Positions 46,398-56,617 of a stretch of 64,000 bases of DNA are shown here, piece by piece. The notes under the pieces are model-generated. The model was not told the DNA's origin. It was given only the letters and a program-made list of their open reading frames with translations, and made no database searches. Numbering within the stretch: position 1 is the stretch's first letter; the number at the start of each line of letters is the position of its first letter. Made by a program: the position numbers and the translations under genes. Source of the stretch: Lepidodermella squamata (Eukaryota; Gastrotricha); the NCBI GenBank assembly GCA_047495785.1, contig JBLDXI010000001.1, positions 2,294,001 to 2,358,000 of the forward strand, given 5' to 3'.

Positions 46398-46513
46398 CAG
46401 GGCGTTCGCGTAATAATACTCTGCTAAAAATAGCTTTGCTACTTTTTGCATTCATTTGAGCTTTTTTGTAGCTATTTTTAGCTCACCCAGAGTATTATTA
46501 CGCGAACGCCCTG
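46398..46513. mobile_element. 116-bp MITE (TA-flanked)
   Basis: CAGGGCGTTCGCGTAATAAT at the left is perfectly inverted at the right, and TA flanks both sides. The inner sequence is also partly palindromic (GCTAAAAATAGC / GCTATTTTTAGC), so the whole unit folds as a long hairpin. Tc1/mariner-type ends. Confidence 0.85.
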
Positions 46514-46638
46514 TATATGAGACTTATTTGAGATTTATTTCACACAGAAAAAATAATAAATAAAGAGCCATTCCTATTTGATACTCGCATTTTAGAGATT
46601 TGATGTCAAAATGAAAAATTGCGGACTAATTGTTTACA

Positions 46639-46745
46639 GAAAATGTCCGCTCTAGAACCGCCGTCACGTTGCAAAACACCAAGTATAGAAATTCCCTTCT
46701 TCCATCACAGAATATGTCATAATCTCAACAGGTTTAATGGGTTCG
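46639..46745 (-). pseudogene. Orphan first exon of the SLC2-like transporter (remnant a)
   Basis: The stretch AGAACCGCCGTCACGTTGCA to AAACACCAAGTATAGAA corresponds to the first coding exon of transporters C and D but has small deletions and no downstream exons. A promoter module follows at 46818-47060 in the proper order. Confidence 0.7.
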
Positions 46746-46817
46746 AATAATAAGAACTCTGGAATAAATAAAATTGACCGACACTCGTTAATTGTTCTCA
46801 TCAACTTTGATTACTTT

Positions 46818-47060
46818 AGGCGCTAAATCATGGGCAATTTCCATCGACAAAAAAGCGCACCGGCTTTCGGCACGTGAGATGGCGTAGCGGGTTTATCAAT
46901 GGTTCCCGGTTATACGTGAAGCGTGATGCGTCAGGTGAAGTTTGCGGTACCTCAGGGCACGCCACAGCGCTGTTGTGTAGATAATCTATGGCTATCTAAT
47001 GAGCATAAATATGAACTCGTAGTAAAATACATTCTGCAAAAAGTACCTAATCATGTTTAT
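46818..47060 (-). repeat. Transporter promoter module, copy 2
   Basis: Diverged copy (GGCGCTAAATCATGGGC ... TAGATAATCTATGGCTATCT ... ACTCGTAGTAAAATACATTC) attached to the orphan first exon at 46639-46745. Confidence 0.6.
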
Positions 47061-47824
47061 CGACAAAATTCTTGTTATACTAGTTTTTCCCATTGATTAC
47101 TCATAATCATAAAATATTATCATACCTTCATAAAATAATAATATTGGCTTTTCAAAAAGAGTTTATCGAGTCAAGTATCTCCAGAGGTTCTGCACTCCAA
47201 TTTTCGGGGAAATTTTGCACACAAAATATTTCCCAATTTCAGATCGATGGCTCTATTCTTAAGATGCTGAAATAAATGGCATAAAATAATACGCAAAATA
47301 ATGAAGGACGCCTATTTACACAGAAAAAGCGGTGACAGGTTTATGGTAACTGTTTATTATTGACTGAAATGCATCTCGCATACAGGTACTCTGTATGTAA
47401 CATGAACTTCATTCGCTAAGCAGACAGCAGACAGTCTTGGTGGAACTCACGACGCAACGGCTGTTGCAACGTAAACTCATAAAACTACTGGGTGGACCTG
47501 GATATTGTCGACAATGCTCGATTCCTTAGTTCTTAGTTGATAGTGCACCGTTGATGCGCGAGACGCGTTAGACTGGCTCGAATATCTTTCTTTACAGCGT
47601 ATTAGTAAGAAGATCAGCCACTAGGACCGAATCGGATCAACCCTTTGTTAGGAAACAATTCGCTGAGATCATATCGATGATCATGATCGAGACATTTGCT
47701 AGCTAGAGGTGCGACCATTTCAATAGCTCGAAAATTCATGATGACTTAGACGCTGTCAGACTTGGTCAAACAATCCACCGATTTCTCTATTCATAAGCTA
47801 TCCAATTTGGTAAATACCATCCGG

Positions 47825-48325
47825 CAGCGTTGGAAACAGGTCCGGTCGACCGACGCCGTTCCCGGTCCGTTCCCGTTCCAGGTCCGGTATGGGTCTCAAA
47901 AAACGCCACCGGTAGACCGGGAAAAATTGAATTTACAACTTAGCAGGCTGGGCGCGGGAAAAATCCACAGAAAACTAGATTTTCCAGTTGTGCTCATTAT
48001 TCTGACTGTGAGCATTAGTGCAGCAGTGCAATGTTTTGCAAACTTATTGGACTGTTGGGCTGGTATGGGGTTTCCGAACTATTATGCTGACCAAGATCGA
48101 AAGGCCCCGTGAGTCTTAGAAGGCTCCTAACCTAGATTGATCTGATTTTTTAGGTGAGTTAAGAAATTTTATGCGTTTGGTATCATGTTTTCGCTATTTT
48201 CATGCGATTTGAAAAATGCAGTTCTAAAACCGGTAGAACGGGCCGTTCCCGGCCCGGTCCAGTTTGACATCCACCGTTCGCAGGTCCGGTACCGGTCTGC
48301 AAAACCTTACCTGTTTCCAACACTG
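47825..48325. mobile_element. 501-bp hAT-type MITE
   Basis: The ends are CAGCGTTGGAAACAGGT and, inverted, CAGTGTTGGAAACAGGT. Both are flanked by the same 8-bp CCATCCGG (47817-47824 and 48326-48333). An 8-bp duplication and CAGTGTTGG-type ends are characteristic of hAT elements. The inside carries GGTCCGGT repeats near each end and no transposase. Confidence 0.9.
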
Positions 48326-48601
48326 CCATCCGGCAAAGTAAGATTAAATTGCAAAATTGTCCTAAATTTTTTTCAAAAATGGCTGATTTTTGGCGCGCAG
48401 ACTTCTAAAGCGTAATCGGGTCTTTTTGGTCGCCATGTGACATCAACTGCGTTCCAAAAATACGAGCTCTGATTTGAACAATTTGGTGGCGCCCACCGCA
48501 AAACAAACATTCCCGCTTCGGCTGACGCCTCGGAAATAAAAATTTAGTTTGTCTGCTTATTGCCTCCAAACAGTTCAATAGGTAAGAATTTTCTTTCAAC
48601 C

Positions 48602-48967
48602 ATGCGTTACGCAGTCACCTTCCTTTTCGTTGCCGCAAGCATTTTTTGGTCGGCATCAGCCGGCGGTAAGGATTGACGATCCTATATTATGTTCCACGCT
48701 GTCATACTTTAAATGAATTTCACAGTATTTTTCAGACGAACTCAGAGCTGTTTCAATGCACAGACAATTGAAGGCAGCAGCAACATCATAGAAATGCTCC
48801 CATTTTCGAATACTCTTCAATGCGAGCAAACTTGCTTGAACTCAGCAGACTGTGGCGGATACGTTTCCACGGATACTAAATGCTACCTGTTGAGCTATTG
48901 CGACACCAACAATCACAGGAGTGCGCCCCTCAGCCAGGGTCATTACCAAAAATATGACCATAATTAA
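48602..48967 (+). CDS. Small secreted PAN/apple-like protein 1
   Basis: Two exons, 48602-48665 and 48726-48967, joined through a 60-base intron with the acceptor at TTTCACAG (the nearer TTTTTCAG would break the frame). 101 residues. Exon 1 is a signal peptide (MRYAVTFLFVAASIFWSASA). The mature protein has six cysteines in the spacing CF..C...C....C....C...C (QCEQTCLNSADCGGYVST, then KCYLLSYC), the compact fold of PAN/apple modules. These bind proteins or sugars. The partner here is unknown. A 97-residue paralogue is at 55928-56275, in the second duplicated unit. Confidence 0.78.
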
Positions 48968-49482
48968 CAGCGTAATATTTGCCTGTTTTCTGATAATTTG
49001 TGAAAGTTGACGTTTCATGGTTAGTCAAACTCTGTTCATTTTATTCTTCTTAAACTGAAAAATAAACTGAAAAAATGTAGCGAACCATATGCCACGTTGT
49101 GAATTCTCTCTAGAAAAATGTGTCATCTACTCTATAACATCGATAGATATCAATAGATAGCTATAAGTAAATAAAACAGGCTTTCGTTCAATAGAAATTG
49201 TGTTTACTTACAGCACCAGCAGCTCGTTCTGGCACTGACGCTTTTTGAAAGCGACGGTAGGATTGTAGGCATCAGAGATATGGCGGAAATAGATCCACGC
49301 ACTAACAAACGACGCATTCATATCATTTTCAGTTATTAGTAAAAAATCAAGAAAAATCTGTCAGCTTAAGCTTGCTTCGCTCGCGGGTGTCTCGTTTCAT
49401 GAAGTTGTATAACGAGAATCTCTGATAAAGTGACGTCAGTTTATGGGTGCTTGGTACAATTGATTTTCCCTTGTCCCTTGTG
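48968..49482. other. Junction region between duplicated units
   Basis: No gene. AATAAA signals near 49060 fit the 3' end of the PAN-like gene. The unit boundary lies between here and the calpain fragment. Confidence 0.4.
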
Positions 49483-49599
49483 CAGAATCAACGATTTCTG
49501 CGGTCGTTTTCCAGTTGATCTTTTCCAATCCGGTAATTCTTGCTTATATACTTCGGGTAAAATCTTCATCTTCCGACAGTTTTCCCTGTTTTGAACATG
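49483..49599 (-). pseudogene. Calpain first-exon fragment
   Basis: AGAATCAACGATTTCTG, AATTCT(T/A)GC and AAATCTTCATCTTCC, TTTTCCCTGTTT occur here in the same order and orientation as in calpain exon 1 (41170-41302), with small indels. It is the far edge of the segment copied together with the TH gene. Confidence 0.8.
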
Positions 49600-49972
49600 T
49601 GGTGATTGAGACGGCATCCAGCGAACGCCAACAATCTTTCACCGTATCTTTTCCATTTAAAAATTATTCGCATCGGCTATTAAATTCCTAATCTGAATTT
49701 TTTAATTATGATTGTTTTTCAGATGGTGAGGTCGCCCTCTATGTTACAGCAGCATATTATGAAAGCTGTAAAAAAACCGACAGTACGGTACATGTATATT
49801 TTAGGGATCCCTTATAAGATTCCTGATTGTTAAAAACACACCCAATAAGAAGCATGTGTATTTGATTTAGCAAAGACAAACAATAACTATATGAAAGAAA
49901 TTGCGATAATAATCTTTCACGGGTATGTATGGATAAGTTATAAGAAACCAATAAAGCTGTCATAATTCTCCT

Positions 49973-51371
49973 CTACAAAGCAACGCGAGTTAAATCTGGA
50001 CGATCGCGCTTGTTGAAATGTTTCCTGACGTACAGGAGAAATTGCTGCTTCATATCTTCGATTGAGTCGCTGGCAAAGTAGAGGGGCTGGTAATCGGCGT
50101 CCTGGTACTTTTGAATCGCAACAGATTCCGCGTTGAATTCCCGAATTTCAGGCTTCCCCGAAAGTGAATGTTCCAACTCGCCGTATGCGGACAACAAGCC
50201 CGCTCCAAAGGCTCTGATTTCTCCGCCATTAGCTTCATCACGGCACAAGCCGAATTCGACCGTGAACCAATAGAGCTGAGGAACGAAATTGGAATGAGTA
50301 TGTCTGTTAAAAACTGCTATTAGAAATTACCGTAGACAGCTTTTCGATGTCCTCATCTGAAGCTCCAAGCGATGCAAGACCAATTTCCTGCGAAAAATCG
50401 GCGAAATCTGGATCGGCTAACATTGGAACGTGGCCGAGAAGCTCATGAATACAATCCCTGGAAAATCTTAAGCATTAATGTTGCGGCTTAAGGCTGTGAC
50501 AAAATTACGGCTCAGGGCTATGATGCGGCGATGATGGGTGCCGAATGTATTGCGTGCACATGAAAACGCGAAACGCGAGGCTGTAAAGGAAATGTCGCGA
50601 CGAAAGCAGGCCAGATACTGGTCGTAGCTGGAACCCGGTTTTGCTCTCCAAGTAGTTCGAAGCGTCCTCCAGTTGTGGCACAAAATCCGGCGAATATATG
50701 CCCCGTTCCTCCATTTGGGTGAAAATTCGCACGAATCCTGAGTAGACATGAGTCGCATGAAGACTTTTCAGTTTCTTGTAAACCGAAGACCAAGTCGCTA
50801 CTTCATCGACTGTGAACAACACTTTTGGAATTGGATTCCCCCTAGAAGTTCAGAAATATTAATTATTCAAAATTTATTTTTATGTAGTTATTACATTTTA
50901 TAGTCGTAGGCTATCTGGGCTATGGCATTTCTCCTCGCTCGGTATTCACTGTCGTAGAATCCCTATAATTGATGTTTAGAAAAATGCAGGATAAACAATT
51001 GAGAATAATACCGGATGGCCGGAATCAGCAGTTGGGTCGAATTTTGTGATGCATTCGAGGCATTGATCAAGCTCAGATACATTTTTGGGATACCATTGAG
51101 ATTGATTCAGCAAAGTGTCTTCGATCGGATGAAAGGTTATCGCGCCAATATGTTTCTTGAAGAGTTCCGCCGATTCTTCCTTGAAATTATCGCCTATCAG
51201 CTCAACTTCGAATAGCAATTCGTGCAGGCCATTGGCTCCGAGCTGCTTTCGAATTTCGATTTTGATGATTTCAGCAAAGTTGCTCCTTTGAAATATGTCG
51301 AATAGGCGCTCGATCTCCAATATTGGTTGCCCAACATTTTTCATGGCAAAAGCGTGATAAGCAGGTGGCAT
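49973..51371 (-). CDS. th: Tyrosine hydroxylase TH-4
   Basis: Five exons: 51012-51371, 50895-50962, 50509-50841, 50331-50457 and 49973-50275; 396 residues. Every exon and intron is the same length as in TH-3, with only a few single-base differences (for example silent changes in the early ACT-domain codons and one in an intron). [26 protein letters not shown] and YQDADYQ are intact, so it should be active. TATAAATA is at 51433-51440. The intact transporter D lies 680 bp upstream on the same strand. Confidence 0.93.
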
Positions 51372-51432
51372 TTGAAGAATTTCAAGAAATCTGATATTGC
51401 TATTTCGATGAGTTAACTCACCATGCTGCGCT

Positions 51433-51440
51433 TATTTATA
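51433..51440 (-). promoter_or_regulatory. TATA box of TH-4
   Basis: CCTATAAATAAGCGCAGC on the minus strand, same distance from the ATG as in TH-3. Confidence 0.6.
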
Positions 51441-52052
51441 GGCTAAAGAGCGGCGTGATACTAGATTTTATCGCAGAAAGTAATTACCGGGTGCATCATT
51501 CTCCTGTCTTTAACTACGCACGAAAGTCTGGCCGAAGGCGTCGCCGCGACGGGGTCGATGCCATGATAGACGCATGAAAAACCAAAAATATTGGAAGGTA
51601 GCGCGACAAGCACGTCGCGCGCTGACATCAATGCAATTATATCACGCCGCGATTATTCAGGCGACAGAAAAAATGAGGCGCTCACCTTATAATTATGACA
51701 TTTTAATTATCATAGATGATTGAAAAACTCCATTTAATCCTTGTTTGAAGACTCGAGGGGAAAGCATATGAAATAAATGAACGTTCAGGAATGCAAGCAC
51801 AATTATTCCGCTGACTATTGCAATGAAAGTTCGAATCACTGATTTCTGTGGAAATTGCATAATCCTGTAAAATGATTAGGGATTATTTGGTTTGTTACAA
51901 CACAGCAGCACTGCTTTTTCATTCGGGTGGCTTTCAACCTTCTACTTGACAAATGAGACCTGAATTATCTTTTATTTTCCATGTAAATATCGTAATGTAT
52001 GCGTAATATTTGCAATGGAAAGTCATTTGAATGCAGAATATTAGAAGATATT

Positions 52053-53775
52053 TCAAGGATATTCTTCCTCCGGTAATTTATCAGTAACTCGAGATTTCTT
52101 GCAAGCCATTTTCAGCTGCACGATTGGCTGACCGGGTGCATACCGTTCGGCTGGCGTTTTCGAACCACTTAAGCCATCCCCCGTCTCCGGCATGAAGAAG
52201 AGGCAAAAGCACAGCTCGAAGGCAGCAACAGCGGCGAAAGGAAGAAATGAATACTGGCTCATACTGGCTTGCATAACAGGGAAAATGAAACTGCTGATTA
52301 TGTTGCAGGTCCAGCTCGTGAACATTGCAACACTCATGCCCATCAGCCTTGCGTCTTGCCCAAAAAGCTCAGCAGCGGCAAAGCATGAAATCGGACCGGG
52401 TCCAGACGCCAGGGATATGTGAAATATAGCGAATCCCAAAATACTGGCTTGGAAGATCTGGAAAGTATGAAAATGTTAGCAAAAATGTGTACAATTTTTT
52501 CACGGGCTAACGTTGAACGTTAAAAAGATAACTAGCAGAACTTGGGCCAATGTTATTCCGATCAAACCAGTGATCACTAGCGGCCTTCTACCGACTCGGT
52601 CGATAATTATAGCGTTTATAATATTTCCCAAAAGATTTGCGACCGAAACGCCCAGATTTGCCAAACCAGCCATCTCTGAGCTCAAACCAGCCGAGCTGAT
52701 AACATTAGCTGCGTAGAAGAAAACAGGAGCCATTCCGGTAAGTTCTGCACACATAGTCAGGTTGACGGTGATGATAAGAGGCCACCATAATGAACGACTT
52801 TTGAAAACGTTCCTCACAGAGACAGGTTCGATTTTCGCCTCGGCTGTTGATTCGTCCTTCAATTCAGCTATTTCTGCTAGTATTTCTTTTTCAGAAGCGC
52901 CTCGCAGTTTTTTCAGAGCTTCGATTGCAAGATCTTCTTTTCCAAGATCGACAAGAGCTCGAGGGCTTTCGACAACAAAGAGCAAGGCGGTGAAGTCCAA
53001 GAAATAGATAACCACCTCGAAAACTTGAAATATTTACAGATACATTTTGCACAAATAAAAATCGCTGACTTACGAAACAAATATTGCCACGTAGTCTCTT
53101 TTCCAAGGACGAAGCTGAGGCCGAGTATGTTGGAAACAAGTAGACCCAGACTGGCACCGATGCCGATAAGACTTCCAAGAAGTCCCCTCAACTTATCCGG
53201 CGCGTGTTCGATGACAAGAGACGGGCCAATAACGAGCGCAAAACCGGCTTGAACTCCCAATATCGTACGACCAATGTAAAGCGGAACATGGCTGCCAGTC
53301 CAAGGTGTCACAAACATGATCGAAGCGCCAATAGAGCCGACAGCAGCTGCTGCAGCCAAAGATTTCTTCCTGGAGATGTAACGTAAGTCAATTTGGTAAC
53401 GATAAAAATGTTTTAACGTAGCTTACTTCCCAATCAAAGCTGAAATTTTGACGGGAAACCACGTGGAAGCGATAATTCCACCGATTAAATAGAGCGAGAC
53501 GATCGCGGACCAGTTAGCGTTAAGTTCTTCCGGTGTTGTTAATTGACCGTTACGAACAAAAGACTGGTTGACGTAGTCGTTCAATACTTCATAAGGAGCG
53601 TTAATTACCCCTGATGGGAAAAAATTACATTTTTCATACAAAAAAAGAAAGAAAAAAGCAGTTCACCTAAATTGTAGCCGAACAGAAAAGAGGATCCAAG
53701 CACCACTGTCACGTTGCAAAAGACCAGGTAGAAGGTCCAGGATTTCCGTTCTTCGATAACAGAATGCTTCATCAT
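52053..53775 (-). CDS. SLC2/GLUT-like transporter D (intact)
   Basis: Five exons: 53667-53775, 53427-53610, 53074-53369, 52512-53023 and 52053-52457; 501 residues. Exon 52512-53023 is the exact fusion of exons 4 and 5 of transporters A and B (105 + 407 = 512 bases), so one intron was cleanly lost. Marks: GRTILGVQAGF, VVESPRALVD, IIIDRVGRRPLV, LASGPGPISCF, FFMPETGD. The hexose-site changes are as in B, and the Asn of the TM11 N-W pair is also Ser (TSWTC). The first codon of the paralogues (ATG AAA) is GTG AAA here, so the start moves to the internal ATG at 53775. It is paired with TH-4. Confidence 0.88.
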
Positions 53776-53835
53776 CTCGGCAGATTTCACAGCTTCGAAA
53801 GTTTTCGACTTCAGAATAAAGAATTTTTTTTCTTT

Positions 53836-54125
53836 AGGCGCCTAAATGTGGGCAGCAATCTGCGCTTTCGGCGCCGCATGCGTGCGAGATCGTTGTCTCT
53901 GATTATGGCGAGGATGAATCCTGGTCATACGTGACGTTTACGGCACTTCACACACGATTTCTGAGCGGCAAGCGTGCGCTTTTAGATAGACACGAGAAAC
54001 ATCTAGATAATCAACGGTAATCAAATTAGGATATGTGGCTTACAAATATCAAAATTGAACTCATGATATAAAAAAGTAATTATACGATGTCTCGACGCCG
54101 CCGCGACTAGCACGAATTGATGAGA
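53836..54125 (-). repeat. Transporter promoter module, copy 3
   Basis: Upstream of the intact transporter D: GGCGCCTAAATGTGGGC through GATATAAAAAAGTAATTATACG and CTCGACGCCGCCGCGACTAG. It is the most similar to copy 1. Confidence 0.7.
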
Positions 54126-54467
54126 ACAATTAAGATATTAGCTGCCATTTTTTCCAACTACAGAATAGTTCGTTCATTACACTCATTTGAGACGACATTT
54201 TTGGTGAGTAATCGTCCAGAGGTTAACGTAGCAATTTTCATGGCAATATTTCTGCTCATATATGTTGCTGGTTCCTGCGCCCTTGATACTAAGGTAATTT
54301 AAGCTCGATGGAGCTATAATGATGGAGGGCGCTGCGTGAAAATGCCATGTGACGAGAAGTTGAGAGGAATTTAAGTTTTATTTCACACAAAAAACACTAA
54401 AAAGTGCACATTACTCGTTTTATTTCGATAAAGTTGAAAAATTGCGGTGCTAATTTTTTACGGAAAA

Positions 54468-54570
54468 TTTCCCAAGAACCACCGTTACTTTGCAAAACGC
54501 CAGGTAGAAGTTCCAGGATTCTTCGATTACAGACTTTGTTATAGTACATCAGCAGTATTCAGGGCTTCGA
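54468..54570 (-). pseudogene. Orphan first exon of the SLC2-like transporter (remnant b)
   Basis: AGAACCACCGTTACTTTGCA and CCAGGTAGAAGTTCCAGGAT match the first exon of transporter D with deletions. No further exons follow. Confidence 0.7.
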
Positions 54571-54979
54571 ATAATTAGTAAACATGACCGGCGTTTGTTA
54601 ACACGTTAACTGCCGAAAATATACTGTGAGATCCGATATTTTGATCCAAATCTTGGAGCTGTCAAAGCTTCTTTAATTAAAGTTGAAAGTAGGGCAAAAC
54701 TCTTGAAGGGGAAATGTAGGCCATGTCTCAGGGATTCTGGCGACACCAAATTCATGGCTCAAAACATCATGGATTGCACAGAAATCAATTTGAAAAACTG
54801 TGAAAAATTTGGATTGCAGCCAGAAATCAGACCCGAGAATTGGACCCAATTATTGGACCCAGTCAATAACCCCAGACCCAAATTAGAACCCCAATTATTA
54901 GATTGTGGCGCAACAATCAAAACAATCACAGTTTTTTTTCAAATTGATTCTTCCCCATTCTTTTCCACTCCGTTCACCA
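54571..54979. other. Spacer between remnant b and its promoter module
   Basis: It contains an open frame on the plus strand (from 54703) with no family match; a block of near-tandem CCAGACCC(A/G) / GAATTGGACCC phrases suggests low-complexity DNA rather than a gene. Confidence 0.35.
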
Positions 54980-55290
54980 CTACTGAACGTCGTCGTTGCG
55001 CCATTATGCCGTTCACCCATGTGAATATCAAACCTGCGTCAGGTGAAGTTTGTGTCACCTCACTCACGACTCACGATTTATGCGTGGCACGTCTCATTTC
55101 TGTTGTGTGCAATATCTTTTGTTATCTAATTAAGGAATAAAATGAACTCACAGTACAAATACTACTATAATACTATATTAAGTCTACAAAAAAGTAATTC
55201 TATCGTGTCTCGACGGTGTCGCGACAGATTTGATGAGAAAATTACGTGTTATACCAGTTTTTTCCTATTGCTGACTCAGACGAACCATAG
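54980..55290 (-). repeat. Transporter promoter module, copy 4
   Basis: It shares TGCGTCAGGTGAAGTTTG with copy 2, TCACCTCACTCACGA with copy 5, and AAAAAAGTAATTCTATCGTG CTCGAC-type ends with all copies. Confidence 0.6.
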
Positions 55291-55927
55291 GAAAATATTA
55301 TATCACCATAAAATAATAATCGCTCTTCAAAAAAGTGTTCAATATGACTGTATTAGACGCAATCCATGAATGGCGGTAATTGTATATTATTGTCGGAGAA
55401 TGCAGTGTGAATACAGCTTCCATCATTGACCGTCATTTGCAAAGCTCTCAGTGGATCCGCGGCTCACATCGCAAATCGCAACCGCTGTCACAACTCAGAA
55501 GGCTACCTGGCGAACCTGGATGTTGTCGAAAATGCTCGATTTCTCAGTTGATAGTGCACCGCTGATACGAATCGGCGACGATGAATCAGACGCGTTAGGC
55601 AATCTAGCATTACTTCCTTTACAGCGTGAGGATCTGTGCCACTGTGACCGAATCGATCGGATCATCGGATTCCTATTCGGTGAATAACTAGAAAGCGGTT
55701 AATAGTGAAATTTATTTAATAGCGTCCCACAATTTTTCAAACATGGCGCGAGGACTACTAAAGCGTAATCAGGTCCTTTTCGCCAGCCATGCGGCATCAG
55801 CTGTTCCGAGAATACGTGTTCTGATTGGACAATTTGGTGTTACCCGCTGCAAAACAAACTCGGTGAAATAACTCCAATCATTTCTAATCCAATCCTGTTC
55901 AATCAGATTACAGATTTTCTTTCAGCC
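55291..55927. other. PAN-like gene 2 upstream region
   Basis: No separate gene. It aligns in patches with 47440-47640 and 48390-48600 of the first unit (e.g. GTTGATAGTGCACCG, CTAAAGCGTAATC), without the hAT element, so that element was inserted in unit 1 after duplication or is missing here. Confidence 0.5.
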
Positions 55928-56275
55928 ATGCGATACCAAGTCACTTTCCTTTTCGTTGCCGCAATTATTTGCTCGGCATCAGCCGGCGGTAAGGACTGAT
56001 CCTATATGTTCCACGCTATCATGCTCAAAATGAATTTTACAGTATTTTTCAGACGAACTCAGAGCTGTTTCAATGCTCAGACGATTGAAGGCAGCAGCAA
56101 CATCATAGAAATGCTCCCATTTTCGAATACCCTTCAATGTGAACAAACGTGCTTGAATACAGCAGACTGCGGCGGATACGTTTCCACGGACACCAAATGC
56201 TACCTGTTGAGCTACTGCGACACCAACAATCTCATGAAAGCGCCTCTGAGCCAGGGTCATTACAAAAAAATATGA
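55928..56275 (+). CDS. Small secreted PAN/apple-like protein 2
   Basis: Two exons, 55928-55988 and 56043-56275, 97 residues. Signal peptide MRYQVTFLFVAAIICSASA. The cysteine-rich mature part is nearly the same as in copy 1 (QCEQTCLNTADCGGYVST, KCYLLSYC), with a different, basic C-terminal tail after SQGHY. It is the second-unit counterpart of 48602-48967. A carbohydrate- or protein-binding role is known for PAN modules; no specific function can be assigned. Confidence 0.78.
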
Positions 56276-56407
56276 CCGCAATTGCAAACATAATATTTGC
56301 CTTCTTTTTGTAACTTGAAACTTTTTGTAAGTTGACTGTTAATGACTAATCCAACTCTGTTCATATTATTCATCGAACTGGAAATATAACGAACATGACT
56401 GCCACGT

Positions 56408-56526
56408 CGTGAGCCGAATAGGAAAGAGGACCCAAGCACAACCGGCTCGTTGCAAAACACAAGGTAGAAGGTCCAGGATTTCCGTTCGTCAATTACAGAA
56501 TTTGTCATAGTCTCAGCGGTTTTCAT
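56408..56526 (-). pseudogene. Orphan first exon of the SLC2-like transporter (remnant c)
   Basis: An open frame still reads SWTFYLVFCNEPVVLGSSFL, with the original ATG AAA start at 56526. It is the best-preserved of the three orphan first exons, but nothing downstream belongs to the transporter: the next DNA is the PAN-like gene in the opposite direction. Confidence 0.75.
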
Positions 56527-56617
56527 GGCTTCGAATACTTATATAACTCCGGAATAAATAAAAAATAACCGACGTTTTGGTATAATTGTACTCAGTTCTC
56601 ATCAACTTTAATTACTT

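Noticed and set aside
47762-48112. 116-residue ORF
   Set aside because: It runs across the target duplication and left end of the hAT MITE, so it is a chance frame.
48666-48742. Nearest acceptor TTTTTCAG for PAN-like exon 2
   Set aside because: It puts the cysteine-rich part out of frame. The slightly earlier TTTCACAG keeps the phase, and the same holds in the second copy.
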